A stretch of 38,144 nt of DNA from Bacilli bacterium (lineage in GTDB: Bacteria; Bacillota_I; Bacilli_A; RF39; UBA660). Location of the stretch: assembly GCA_017513865.1 (NCBI GenBank), contig JAFWMN010000038.1:1-38144 (forward strand), written 5' to 3'. Position numbers and translations under genes: made by a program. Position 1 is the first letter of the stretch. Each line of letters begins with the position of its first letter. Shown piece by piece: positions 32,698-38,144 of the stretch. A model generated the notes under the pieces. The model worked only from the letters and a program-made list of their open reading frames with translations, did no database searches and had not been told where the DNA came from.

Positions 32698-33357
32698 TCT
32701 TTGTCTTATCTTAGAAACATAAGCATTAATCTTGCTTACCCAAGTATCACTTTCAGCGTATTTAGGTCCGATACTTTCAACTGTTGTTAAACCCCTATTG
32801 AAATAATTTCTAGCTAAATTATCTATGTATCCAGCTAGTCCTTCTTCCATAGAATTATAGGCTTTATAGCTTCCACCATTGCATCCAGGAGAACCTTTTT
32901 GTCCACCAAAATTATTGCAGTTACGAGCAAGAGATGAACATCTTGAACCACAACCAGTTTCAAGAAGTAATACAGCTGTTGCAATATAAGGATCTACACC
33001 TTTATTAATACATTCATTAGCTATAAAATATCCTTTTCCAGCAACAATATCTTTTCCTAAACTTCTATTTAGTTTATCTCCTAATTCTTCTAGTGTCATA
33101 CCTTCATATACTTCTATTCTAGTAACACCTGCTGGAGCTGTATCAAATTCTATTTCTTTTAACTGAACCATTGTATCAGATTCATCATTTTCTAATTCAT
33201 TTATACTTGCTGCGACATTTTTTAAATCTACCTTTTCGATATTTTTTAAAAATGGTAACTTATCAGATTTTAGATTAAATTCTAAAACTGTTCCGAAGGA
33301 AATCATCGCAATACCAATAATAATTGTAAATATTGTAATTATTCTAAATACTTTCAA
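32695..33357 (-). CDS. Membrane-anchored GH73-like N-acetylglucosaminidase
   Basis: About 220 residues from the TTG at 33357, with GAGGTG six bases upstream. The open frame extends 21 codons further, but its apparent start (TTG at 33420) is part of the promoter's -35 box. One membrane helix near the N-terminus (about 5-25), a linker, then a lysozyme-like domain: ECINKGVDPYIATAVLLLETGCGSRC with the catalytic-type Glu (about residue 133), then NCNNFGGQKGSPGCNGGSYKAYNSMEEGLAGYIDNLARNYF, typical of GH73/FlgJ-LytG glucosaminidases that cut the glycan chain of peptidoglycan. Several Cys (CGSRC, NCNN, GCNG) suggest disulfides. Single gene with its own terminator, divergent from the sirtuin. Confidence 0.85.
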   Translation of the reverse strand: MKVFRIITIFTIIIGIAMISFGTVLEFNLKSDKLPFLKNIEKVDLKNVAASINELENDESDTMVQLKEIEFDTAPAGVTRIEVYEGMTLEELGDKLNRSLGKDIVAGKGYFIANECINKGVDPYIATAVLLLETGCGSRCSSLARNCNNFGGQKGSPGCNGGSYKAYNSMEEGLAGYIDNLARNYFNRGLTTVESIGPKYAESDTWVSKINAYVSKIRQR

Positions 33358-33391
33358 TTTCTTCACCTCATATGAATTTATTGATGTTTTA

Positions 33392-33420
33392 ATTTTACTA
33401 AAAATACCTTTATTTGTCAA
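33392..33420 (-). promoter_or_regulatory. Promoter of the glucosaminidase gene
   Basis: Minus strand TTGACA (33420-33415), 17-base spacer, TAAAAT (33397-33392). Its -35 box is one base from the -35 box of the sirtuin promoter on the other strand. Confidence 0.82.
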
Positions 33421-33421
33421 A

Positions 33422-33450
33422 TTGATAAAGCATGTACTATTTGTTATAAT
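33422..33450 (+). promoter_or_regulatory. Promoter of the sirtuin gene
   Basis: TTGATA (33422-33427), 17-base spacer, TATAAT (33445-33450); start expected near 33457, about 11 bases before the ATG, with GGTGAT as ribosome site. Confidence 0.82.
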
Positions 33451-33467
33451 TAATATGGTGATAAGTT

Positions 33468-34217
33468 ATGGATAAGAATGTTGAAGAGCTAATTTCTTTG
33501 ATAAAAAAAGCCCAAAGAATTGTTTTTTTTGGTGGTGCTGGTGTATCTACTGAATCGGGGCTCAAAGATTTTAGAAGTGTTGATGGTTTATATAATGAAT
33601 CTTATGATTATCCACCTGAAGAAATACTTTCACATAGTTTTTTTATGAATCATCCTTCTCTCTTTTATAAGTTTTATAAGGACAAACTTAATACAAATGG
33701 TTTTAGTTTTAATATAACGCATGAAGTTTTAAGTAAATTAGAAAAAATGGGAAAACTTAGTTCTGTTATTACACAAAATATTGATGGATTTCACACTTTA
33801 GCTGGTAGTAAAAAGGTTCTTGAACTTCATGGTTCAATTAAAAGAAATTATTGTATGGATTGTGGGAAATTTTATGATGATAATTATGTGTTTTCAAGCG
33901 TAGATATTCCTCATTGCAGTTGTGGTGGAATTATTAAACCAGATGTTGTTTTATATGAAGAAGGATTAGATACTAATGTTGTTAAGGAAGCTATAAAAGA
34001 AATAAGTAATGCTGATTTATTACTTGTATGTGGAACTAGTTTAAACGTTTATCCAGCAGCGTCTTTCCTAAACTATTATAATGGTGATAATTTAGTTTTA
34101 ATAAATAGAGATCCTACTTCATGGGATAAAAAAGCTAATATTGCTATTCATGATTCTTTAGGAAAAGTTTTTTCAATAATAGATGAAAAAATAAAAGAAG
34201 GTTATTTTTCTAACTAG
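33468..34217 (+). CDS. Sir2-family NAD-dependent protein deacylase
   Basis: 249 residues, normal for bacterial sirtuins. Rossmann NAD motifs GGAGVSTESGLKDFRS (22-37) and TQNIDGFHTLAGS (102-114), catalytic His121 in LELHGSI, a small zinc site C129-x2-C132 and C150-x1-C152, then GGIIKPDVVLYEE and LLVCGTSLNVYPAASF. It removes acyl groups from lysines, producing nicotinamide and O-acyl-ADP-ribose. The second zinc pair is CSC instead of the commoner CxxC. Cytosolic. Single gene; it converges on and overlaps the end of the small membrane protein gene by eight bases, sharing a terminator hairpin. Confidence 0.95.
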   Translation: MDKNVEELISLIKKAQRIVFFGGAGVSTESGLKDFRSVDGLYNESYDYPPEEILSHSFFMNHPSLFYKFYKDKLNTNGFSFNITHEVLSKLEKMGKLSSVITQNIDGFHTLAGSKKVLELHGSIKRNYCMDCGKFYDDNYVFSSVDIPHCSCGGIIKPDVVLYEEGLDTNVVKEAIKEISNADLLLVCGTSLNVYPAASFLNYYNGDNLVLINRDPTSWDKKANIAIHDSLGKVFSIIDEKIKEGYFSN

Positions 34218-34225
34218 CCTTCTTT
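34194..34225. terminator. Bidirectional terminator shared by sirtuin and small membrane protein genes
   Basis: AAAGAAGG (34194-34201) pairs with CCTTCTTT (34218-34225). The 16-base loop contains the overlapping stop codons of both convergent genes. T-runs are modest on each side. Confidence 0.65.
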
Positions 34226-34509
34226 ATTTCTTTCTCAGTAATATAGATAATTATTTGTAATAATAAACTAATTACTCCAATAATAATTGAGTTTTTTAAT
34301 AGATTATTGGTGCTTGCAAAATCTAATTCTGTCATTCTTGAAACTATAATGCTTAAAGCAATTGCGATAATTATATTTATTAAGCAACTTGTTTCTATCG
34401 AAAATAATAATAGTTTAGTGGTCTTTAAAAATGACAATTCAATGATACCAATAATAATAACTAATAATAATACTACAGCAAGAAGAATTGCCTTTTTTAC
34501 ATATTTCAT
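34210..34509 (-). CDS. Small three-helix membrane protein, unknown
   Basis: 99 residues from the ATG at 34509, which has AGGTG six bases upstream (an in-frame GTG at 34518 overlaps that site). Three predicted membrane helices (about 7-27, 37-57, 72-92) with very short loops; the central loop is VSRMTELDFASTNNLLKN. No family recognised. A TATAAT (34532-34527) lies just upstream, and it sits downstream of clpB after a terminator, so it may be separately transcribed. Confidence 0.75.
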   Translation of the reverse strand: MKYVKKAILLAVVLLLVIIIGIIELSFLKTTKLLLFSIETSCLINIIIAIALSIIVSRMTELDFASTNNLLKNSIIIGVISLLLQIIIYITEKEIKKAS

Positions 34510-34538
34510 TATTTTCACCTATTTTTATTATAACATTA

Positions 34539-34566
34539 AAAGAAGAAAAACTAGTTTTTCTTCTTA
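34539..34566 (-). terminator. Terminator of clpB (26-base perfect palindrome)
   Basis: AAGAAGAAAAA-CTAG-TTTTTCTTCTT at 34540-34565. The clpB stop codon TAG (34553-34551) lies in the loop. The T-run after it on the minus strand is short. Confidence 0.65.
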
Positions 34567-36653
34567 ATAATAAATCTATCTGTATAATCTACAATAATAG
34601 TATCATGTTCTTTTATTATTCCTTCAATTAGCATTTTTGATAAATCGACTTCAAGTGTCCTACTTACTAATCGTTTTAGTGGACGGGCACCAAAGTTTGG
34701 ATCATAGCCTTGATTTATAAAAGCTTCTTTGGCTTTTTCGGTTAATTCTATTTTTATATCTATATTTTGTAATCTTTTTTCTATCTCTTTTATTATTTTA
34801 TCTAAGATCATACTAATTGCTTCTTTTGTTAAAGTATTAAATACTATAATTTCATCTATACGATTTAAGAATTCTGGTCTAAATGAATTTTTTACTTCTT
34901 TTAATACCATTTCTTTTTGATTATCTAATACATATTCACTACCTAAGTTTGAAGTCATTATTATTATTGTATTTTTAAAGTCAACAGTCCTTCCATTAGA
35001 ATCAGTTACTCTTCCATCATCTAATATTTGAAGAAGAAGATTTAATACTTCTGGATGAGCTTTTTCAATTTCATCAAATAAAACTATACTGTATGGATTT
35101 CTTCTAACAGCTTCAGTTAATTGTCCACCTTCTTCGTAACCAACATATCCTGGAGGAGATCCAATTAATCTTGAAACACTAAATTTTTCCATGTATTCAG
35201 ACATATCTATTCTAACCATATGTCGCTCATCATCAAATAATTCATAGGCTAGTGTTCTAGCAATTTCAGTTTTACCTACTCCTGTTGGTCCTAAAAACAT
35301 AAATGAGGCAATTGGTTTGTTTGGATCTTTGATTCCGCTTCTAGATCTTAAAATAGCATCACTTACTTTTTTTAGGGCTTCATCTTGTCCCATTACTCTT
35401 TTTTTCATTTCATCTTCTAAATGTAGTAATTTTTCTTTTTCACTTTCAAGTAGTTTTGCGACTGGGATATTAGTCCATTTAGCTATTATTTTACAAATAT
35501 CATTTTCTGTTACTGTATCACTAAGTAATTTATTTTTTTCAACTTTGTTTAATTCCTCTAATTCCTTTTCTACTCTTGGTATTTCACCGTGTCTTAAAAT
35601 TGCTGCTCTTTCTAAATCATATTTATTTTCTGCTTGATCTAGTTCAAATCGTAGTTCGTCTAATTCTTTTTTCTTTTTCTTAATATCGTTATTTATATTT
35701 TTTTCTTTATTCCAAGCTTCTGTTAGTTCTTTTTCTTTTTCTTTCATTGATGATAATTCTCTATCGATATCATCTTTTCTTTTTAAAGATAATTCATCTT
35801 TTTCTTTTTTTATTGCTTGTCTTTCTATTTCTAGGCGCATTATTCTGTGAGTTAAATTATCTAATTCGAATGGGACTGAATCCATTTGTACTCTTATTGT
35901 TGCACATGCTTCATCGATTAGGTCTATTGCTTTATCTGGTAAAAATCTATCTGTAATATATCTATTGGATAAAGCAGCTGCCTCTATTAAAGCTTTATCG
36001 GTAATTGTTACACCGTGGTGTATTTCAAAACGATCTTTTAATCCTCTCAAAATAGTAATTGTATCTTCTACATTTGGTTCTTCAACTTTAATCTTTTGAA
36101 AACGTCTTTCTAGGGCGCCATCTTTTTCTATATATTTACGATATTCATTAAGAGTCGTAGCTCCTATAACATGTATTTCCCCACGTGCTAACATAGGTTT
36201 TAAAATATTTGAAGTGTCCATTGCTCCTTCTGTTGCACCTGTTCCAACAATCGTATGTATTTCATCAATGAACATAATTATTGAGCCTTCACTTTTCTTT
36301 ACTTCATTTAGAACATTTTTTAGTCTTTCCTCAAATTCACCACGATATTTTGCCCCGGCAACAAGTGCGGCCATATCTAGTTCCCAAATAGTTTTATTTT
36401 TAAGTGAAGATGGAACATCTCCTTTTAAAATTCTAAGTGCAAGTCCTTCAACAATAGCTGTTTTTCCAACACCAGGTTCACCTATTAAAACTGGATTATT
36501 CTTGGTTTTTCTTGATAAAACTCTTGTGATACTACGAATTTCTTCATCTCGTCCTATTACTGGATCAATCTTTCCAGCTTTAGCATCTTTTATAATATCT
36601 CGTCCATATTTTTCTAAAACATTTTCATTATTTTCTTCAGGATAATTATACAT
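34551..36653 (-). CDS. clpB: ClpB-type disaggregase lacking the N-terminal domain
   Basis: About 700 residues from the ATG at 36653 (AAGGGG upstream; an in-frame TTG 18 bases earlier is less likely). Two AAA+ domains: NBD1 Walker [10 protein letters not shown] (58-66) and Walker B FIDEIHT; a coiled-coil middle domain (about 270-390, Lys/Glu-rich) as in ClpB/Hsp104; NBD2 with GPTGVGKTE, the substrate loop [18 protein letters not shown] and the C-terminal arginine finger region. It unfolds aggregated proteins with DnaK. The roughly 150-residue Clp_N domain of full-length ClpB (about 860) is absent; the shorter form is like the internal-start isoform of other bacteria. A CIRCE operator over the promoter shows HrcA control. 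The M-domain argues against ClpC/ClpA. Confidence 0.93.
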   Translation of the reverse strand: MYNYPEENNENVLEKYGRDIIKDAKAGKIDPVIGRDEEIRSITRVLSRKTKNNPVLIGEPGVGKTAIVEGLALRILKGDVPSSLKNKTIWELDMAALVAGAKYRGEFEERLKNVLNEVKKSEGSIIMFIDEIHTIVGTGATEGAMDTSNILKPMLARGEIHVIGATTLNEYRKYIEKDGALERRFQKIKVEEPNVEDTITILRGLKDRFEIHHGVTITDKALIEAAALSNRYITDRFLPDKAIDLIDEACATIRVQMDSVPFELDNLTHRIMRLEIERQAIKKEKDELSLKRKDDIDRELSSMKEKEKELTEAWNKEKNINNDIKKKKKELDELRFELDQAENKYDLERAAILRHGEIPRVEKELEELNKVEKNKLLSDTVTENDICKIIAKWTNIPVAKLLESEKEKLLHLEDEMKKRVMGQDEALKKVSDAILRSRSGIKDPNKPIASFMFLGPTGVGKTEIARTLAYELFDDERHMVRIDMSEYMEKFSVSRLIGSPPGYVGYEEGGQLTEAVRRNPYSIVLFDEIEKAHPEVLNLLLQILDDGRVTDSNGRTVDFKNTIIIMTSNLGSEYVLDNQKEMVLKEVKNSFRPEFLNRIDEIIVFNTLTKEAISMILDKIIKEIEKRLQNIDIKIELTEKAKEAFINQGYDPNFGARPLKRLVSRTLEVDLSKMLIEGIIKEHDTIIVDYTDRFIIKKKN

Positions 36654-36676
36654 TATTTCATCCCCTTTCAATTAAT

Positions 36677-36704
36677 ATTATACTCTATTTTTAGCACTTG
36701 TCAA
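36677..36704 (-). promoter_or_regulatory. clpB promoter
   Basis: Minus strand TTGACA (36704-36699), 16-base spacer, TATAAT (36682-36677). The -35 box lies inside the CIRCE element. Confidence 0.85.
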
Positions 36705-36717
36705 TGCAGAGTGCTAA
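36691..36717. promoter_or_regulatory. CIRCE operator (HrcA binding site)
   Basis: Plus strand TTAGCACTT (36691-36699), 9-base spacer, GAGTGCTAA (36709-36717): the CIRCE consensus TTAGCACTC-N9-GAGTGCTAA with one mismatch. By its position over the -35 box, HrcA binding would block clpB transcription. Confidence 0.93.
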
Positions 36718-36726
36718 TTTATTTTA

Positions 36727-36757
36727 TGCAAAAAGGTATATTGAATATACCTTTAAA
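36727..36757 (-). terminator. Terminator of the cotJ operon
   Basis: AAAGGTATAT-TGA-ATATACCTTT, a 10-bp stem; the minus strand continues with two more T. The cotJC stop codon (36755-36753) is in the stem. Confidence 0.8.
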
Positions 36758-37391
36758 ACATATTATTAAAATTTTGATTATATGGATAAAAATTATTCAT
36801 ATTTAAATCATTATCATTTATTATTTCTTTTTTAATATTTTGTTTCTTTTCGTAGTATTCAAATAATTCTTTAAATCGATTGAAATGTACTATTTCTCTT
36901 TGTCTTAAGAATAATAAAGGTTCTATCACATCTGGATCTGTTGTTAGATCTATTAGGTTTTCATATACAGCACGGGCTTTTTGTTCTGCTGCCATATCTT
37001 CTTGGATATCTGCAAGTGGATCACCAGTTGATGCAAAATAAGCAACTGTGAATGGTACTCCATTAGCGTCTGTTGGGAACAATGATTTGGCATGTTCTGC
37101 ATAATGGGTATCTAAACCAGCTTCTTTTATTTCTTCTAGCGTTGCATCTTTCATAAGTTGATAGATCATTGTTTCAAGCATTTCAATATGCCCTAATTCT
37201 TCTGTTCCAATATCATTTAATAATGCTTTCCCTTTGTTGTCAGGCATAGTTAGTCTTTGATTTAAATATCTTAATGCTGCGGCTAATTCTCCATTTGAGC
37301 CACCATATTGTGTTACTAAATATTTTGCCATTCTCAAATCTTTTTTCTTTATATTTATAGGATATTGAAGTTGTTTTTCATATTTAAACAT
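36753..37391 (-). CDS. cotJC: CotJC spore-coat protein / manganese catalase family
   Basis: 212 residues. The start (FKYEKQLQYPINIKKKDLRMAKYLVTQYGGSNGELAAALRYLNQR) is typical of CotJC. Di-manganese catalase ligands are in place: Glu35, Glu65, His68 (TEELGHIEML), Glu136 (AAEQKAR), Glu166 and His169 (REIVHFNRF). The about 25-residue Asn-rich tail after residue 185 is poorly conserved. Manganese catalases decompose hydrogen peroxide; CotJC is a coat component in endospore formers. The gene start overlaps the end of the CotJA-CotJB fusion by eight bases; GGGAGGG precedes the ATG. Its presence suggests the organism can sporulate or descends from spore formers. Confidence 0.93.
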   Translation of the reverse strand: MFKYEKQLQYPINIKKKDLRMAKYLVTQYGGSNGELAAALRYLNQRLTMPDNKGKALLNDIGTEELGHIEMLETMIYQLMKDATLEEIKEAGLDTHYAEHAKSLFPTDANGVPFTVAYFASTGDPLADIQEDMAAEQKARAVYENLIDLTTDPDVIEPLLFLRQREIVHFNRFKELFEYYEKKQNIKKEIINDNDLNMNNFYPYNQNFNNMF

Positions 37392-37803
37392 TATATCCCT
37401 CCCATGGCCAAGTATTATTTACCCAGTTAAAACTTGTTTGATTTTCTGTGCTGTTAAGTGTTAATGGACCATATTTATTTTCATAGTCTTTTACTAATTG
37501 ATCTTTTTTAATTATATAATCATTCATAAGTCTTAACATACTTTGATCTTCTGGATGTAAGTCTAGGTAAAGATTTAGTTCATGTGCTGCGAAACATAAT
37601 GATTGTATTTCAAACAACTTTCTTTCTTGTTCTGTTCTTAACTGTGGTTTTCTAGGCTTATAGTTTTTATAATCTTTATATAAATCTTTAAACAAATTAC
37701 CTCTTATAATAGCTTCTTCTGGATTATATAGACTTAGATTATTTGGTTGGTACATACGATTCATATTATACCAATCATAATTTACATATTGATAGTTATT
37801 CAT
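37384..37803 (-). CDS. cotJB: CotJA-CotJB fusion spore-coat protein
   Basis: 139 residues. The second part (about 56-139: RTEQERKLFEIQSLCFAAHELNLYLDLHPEDQSML... YENKYGPLT... NNTWPWEGYNV) is a full CotJB, a family of about 85-100 residues. The first part contains YNPEEAIIRGNLFKDLYKDYKNYKP (26-50), the conserved core of CotJA (YSPxEALxRGTLFxxLYxPYK). The usual separate cotJA and cotJB genes thus appear joined in one frame. The N-terminal 20 residues are Asn/Tyr-rich. Co-transcribed with cotJC. Promoter is sigma-A-like; I found no convincing sigma-E or sigma-K box. GGGAG precedes the ATG. Confidence 0.87.
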   Translation of the reverse strand: MNNYQYVNYDWYNMNRMYQPNNLSLYNPEEAIIRGNLFKDLYKDYKNYKPRKPQLRTEQERKLFEIQSLCFAAHELNLYLDLHPEDQSMLRLMNDYIIKKDQLVKDYENKYGPLTLNSTENQTSFNWVNNTWPWEGYNV

Positions 37804-37867
37804 AATATCTCCCTTCTTTTTAGTCTATTCTTTTTTCTATACTATGTATAGGTAATCGCCTATTGTT

Positions 37868-37895
37868 GTTATATAAGATAAAAAATACTTGTCAA
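37868..37895 (-). promoter_or_regulatory. Promoter of the cotJ operon
   Basis: Minus strand TTGACA (37895-37890), 16-base spacer, TATAAC (37873-37868). The 65-base leader holds a CTATAC-N3-GTATAG inverted repeat (37837-37851), possibly an operator. The -35 overlaps that of tRNA-His on the other strand. Confidence 0.6.
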
Positions 37896-37917
37896 AATAA
37901 TAATTTATTGATAAAAT
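37889..37917 (+). promoter_or_regulatory. Promoter of tRNA-His
   Basis: TTGTCA (37889-37894), 17-base spacer, TAAAAT (37912-37917), 18 bases before the tRNA. Confidence 0.7.
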
Positions 37918-37935
37918 ATATATGTATTTTGAAAT

Positions 37936-38012
37936 GGCGCCGTTGGTGAAGTGGTTAACACGCTGGTTTGTGGCACCAGTATGCATGAGTTCGATCCTCA
38001 TACGACGCCCCA
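37936..38012 (+). tRNA. tRNA-His (GTG anticodon)
   Basis: 77 nt including the extra G(-1) paired with C73, and CCA. Anticodon stem CTGGT/ACCAG, loop TTGTGGC gives GTG. The acceptor stem has one C-A mismatch (fifth pair counting G-1). Confidence 0.94.
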
Positions 38013-38050
38013 TTTATGAAAATCGTCGAAATTTTTCGACTTACAGATAG

Positions 38051-38078
38051 ACTCAATTGCTAAAATTGAGTTTTTTTG
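38051..38078 (+). terminator. Terminator of tRNA-His
   Basis: ACTCAATT pairs with AATTGAGT around GCTAA, followed by seven T. A second small hairpin, GTCGAAA-TT-TTTCGAC, lies just before it at 38025-38040. Confidence 0.85.
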
Positions 38079-38103
38079 TGTTTAAGAAAGGAATGAGACG
38101 ATT

Positions 38104-38144
38104 ATGATTAATGAAATCAGACAAGAAATCAATTTAAGCCCCGA
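38104..38144 (+). CDS. N-terminal start of an unidentified gene (partial)
   Basis: ATG at 38104 opens a frame (MINEIRQEINLSP) running off the right edge. AAGAAAGGA lies 13 to 20 bases upstream, somewhat far for a ribosome site. Thirteen residues are too few to identify it. It follows the tRNA-His terminator, so the hairpins at 38025-38078 could also lie in its leader. Confidence 0.5.
   Translation, partial: MINEIRQEINLSP

Noticed and set aside
34540..34565. 26-base perfect palindrome as a protein-binding operator
   Set aside because: It covers the clpB stop codon and is followed by T on the minus strand, so a terminator explains it.
36691..36717. CtsR heptad repeat at clpB
   Set aside because: The site matches CIRCE; no GGTCAAA direct repeat is visible.
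37804..37867. Sigma-E or sigma-K promoter for the cotJ operon
   Set aside because: CATATA/CATACA-like pieces occur (CTATACATAG) but no matching -35 at the right spacing was convincing.

Overview
The window looks like chromosomal DNA of a strongly AT-rich, low-GC Gram-positive bacterium (Bacillota, probably a gut member of the Bacilli close to the Mollicutes). This is inferred from base composition, AGGAGG-type ribosome binding sites, consensus sigma-A promoters, CIRCE/HrcA-type heat-shock control, spore-coat CotJ proteins, a sortase, WXG100 proteins, peptidoglycan genes and CCA-encoding tRNA genes. I cannot name the species. One lineage clue is direct: all 35 genes whose 3' end lies in the window stop with TAA (22) or TAG (13), never TGA, and none of them contains an in-frame TGA, so UGA is unused here both as stop and as sense codon.

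Layout. 1-122: the end of a plus-strand membrane protein. 151-5031 (minus): a lipoprotein, a PP2C phosphatase, and an operon of RluA-type pseudouridine synthase, GH3 hexosaminidase and AsnRS. 5023-8285 (minus): glucose-6-phosphate isomerase, PAP2 phosphatase, a degenerate HAD protein and a class B-like sortase. 8353-8814: a degenerate DEDD-exonuclease-like protein. 8876-20309 (minus): a 2542-residue cyclic beta-glucan synthase-like enzyme (GT84/GH94) followed by six proteins of WXG/type VII secretion character, two of them with C-terminal wall-hydrolase domains. 20405-21142: five tRNA genes (Ile-Asn-Glu, Ser, and Lys on the other strand). 21182-24752 (minus): hydrolase, MurF with a membrane domain, and D-Ala-D-Ala ligase. 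24863-26734: an anchored extracellular protein, an orphan PD-(D/E)XK nuclease-like gene on the plus strand, and tRNA-Gly/tRNA-Cys. 26781-28932: three envelope-associated proteins of unknown role. 28981-31310: an ABC-F ATPase and a pseudokinase-like protein. 31354-32598: a roughly 600-nt structured RNA followed by a small membrane protein, which I interpret as OLE RNA and its partner OapA. 32695-38012: glucosaminidase, sirtuin, small membrane protein, ClpB under CIRCE, CotJA-CotJB fusion plus CotJC, and tRNA-His. The window ends in the first codons of another plus-strand gene.

How it fits together. Much of the window serves the cell envelope: wall precursor synthesis (Ddl, MurF), wall cleavage or recycling (GH3 enzyme, GH73-like, CHAP and amidase domains), lipid phosphatase, sortase and the WXG cluster. 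The type VII secretion machine itself (EssC/EccC and partners) is not in the window. A recurring feature is proteins that keep a recognisable enzyme fold but lack its catalytic residues: HAD, DEDD exonuclease, sortase arginine, CHAP cysteine, thioredoxin CXXC, kinase-like and one half of the ABC-F ATPase sites. Genes are tightly packed. Most intrinsic terminators lie directly on the stop codon of the gene they end, and several promoters are arranged back to back. I saw no CRISPR array, insertion sequence, rRNA or prophage.
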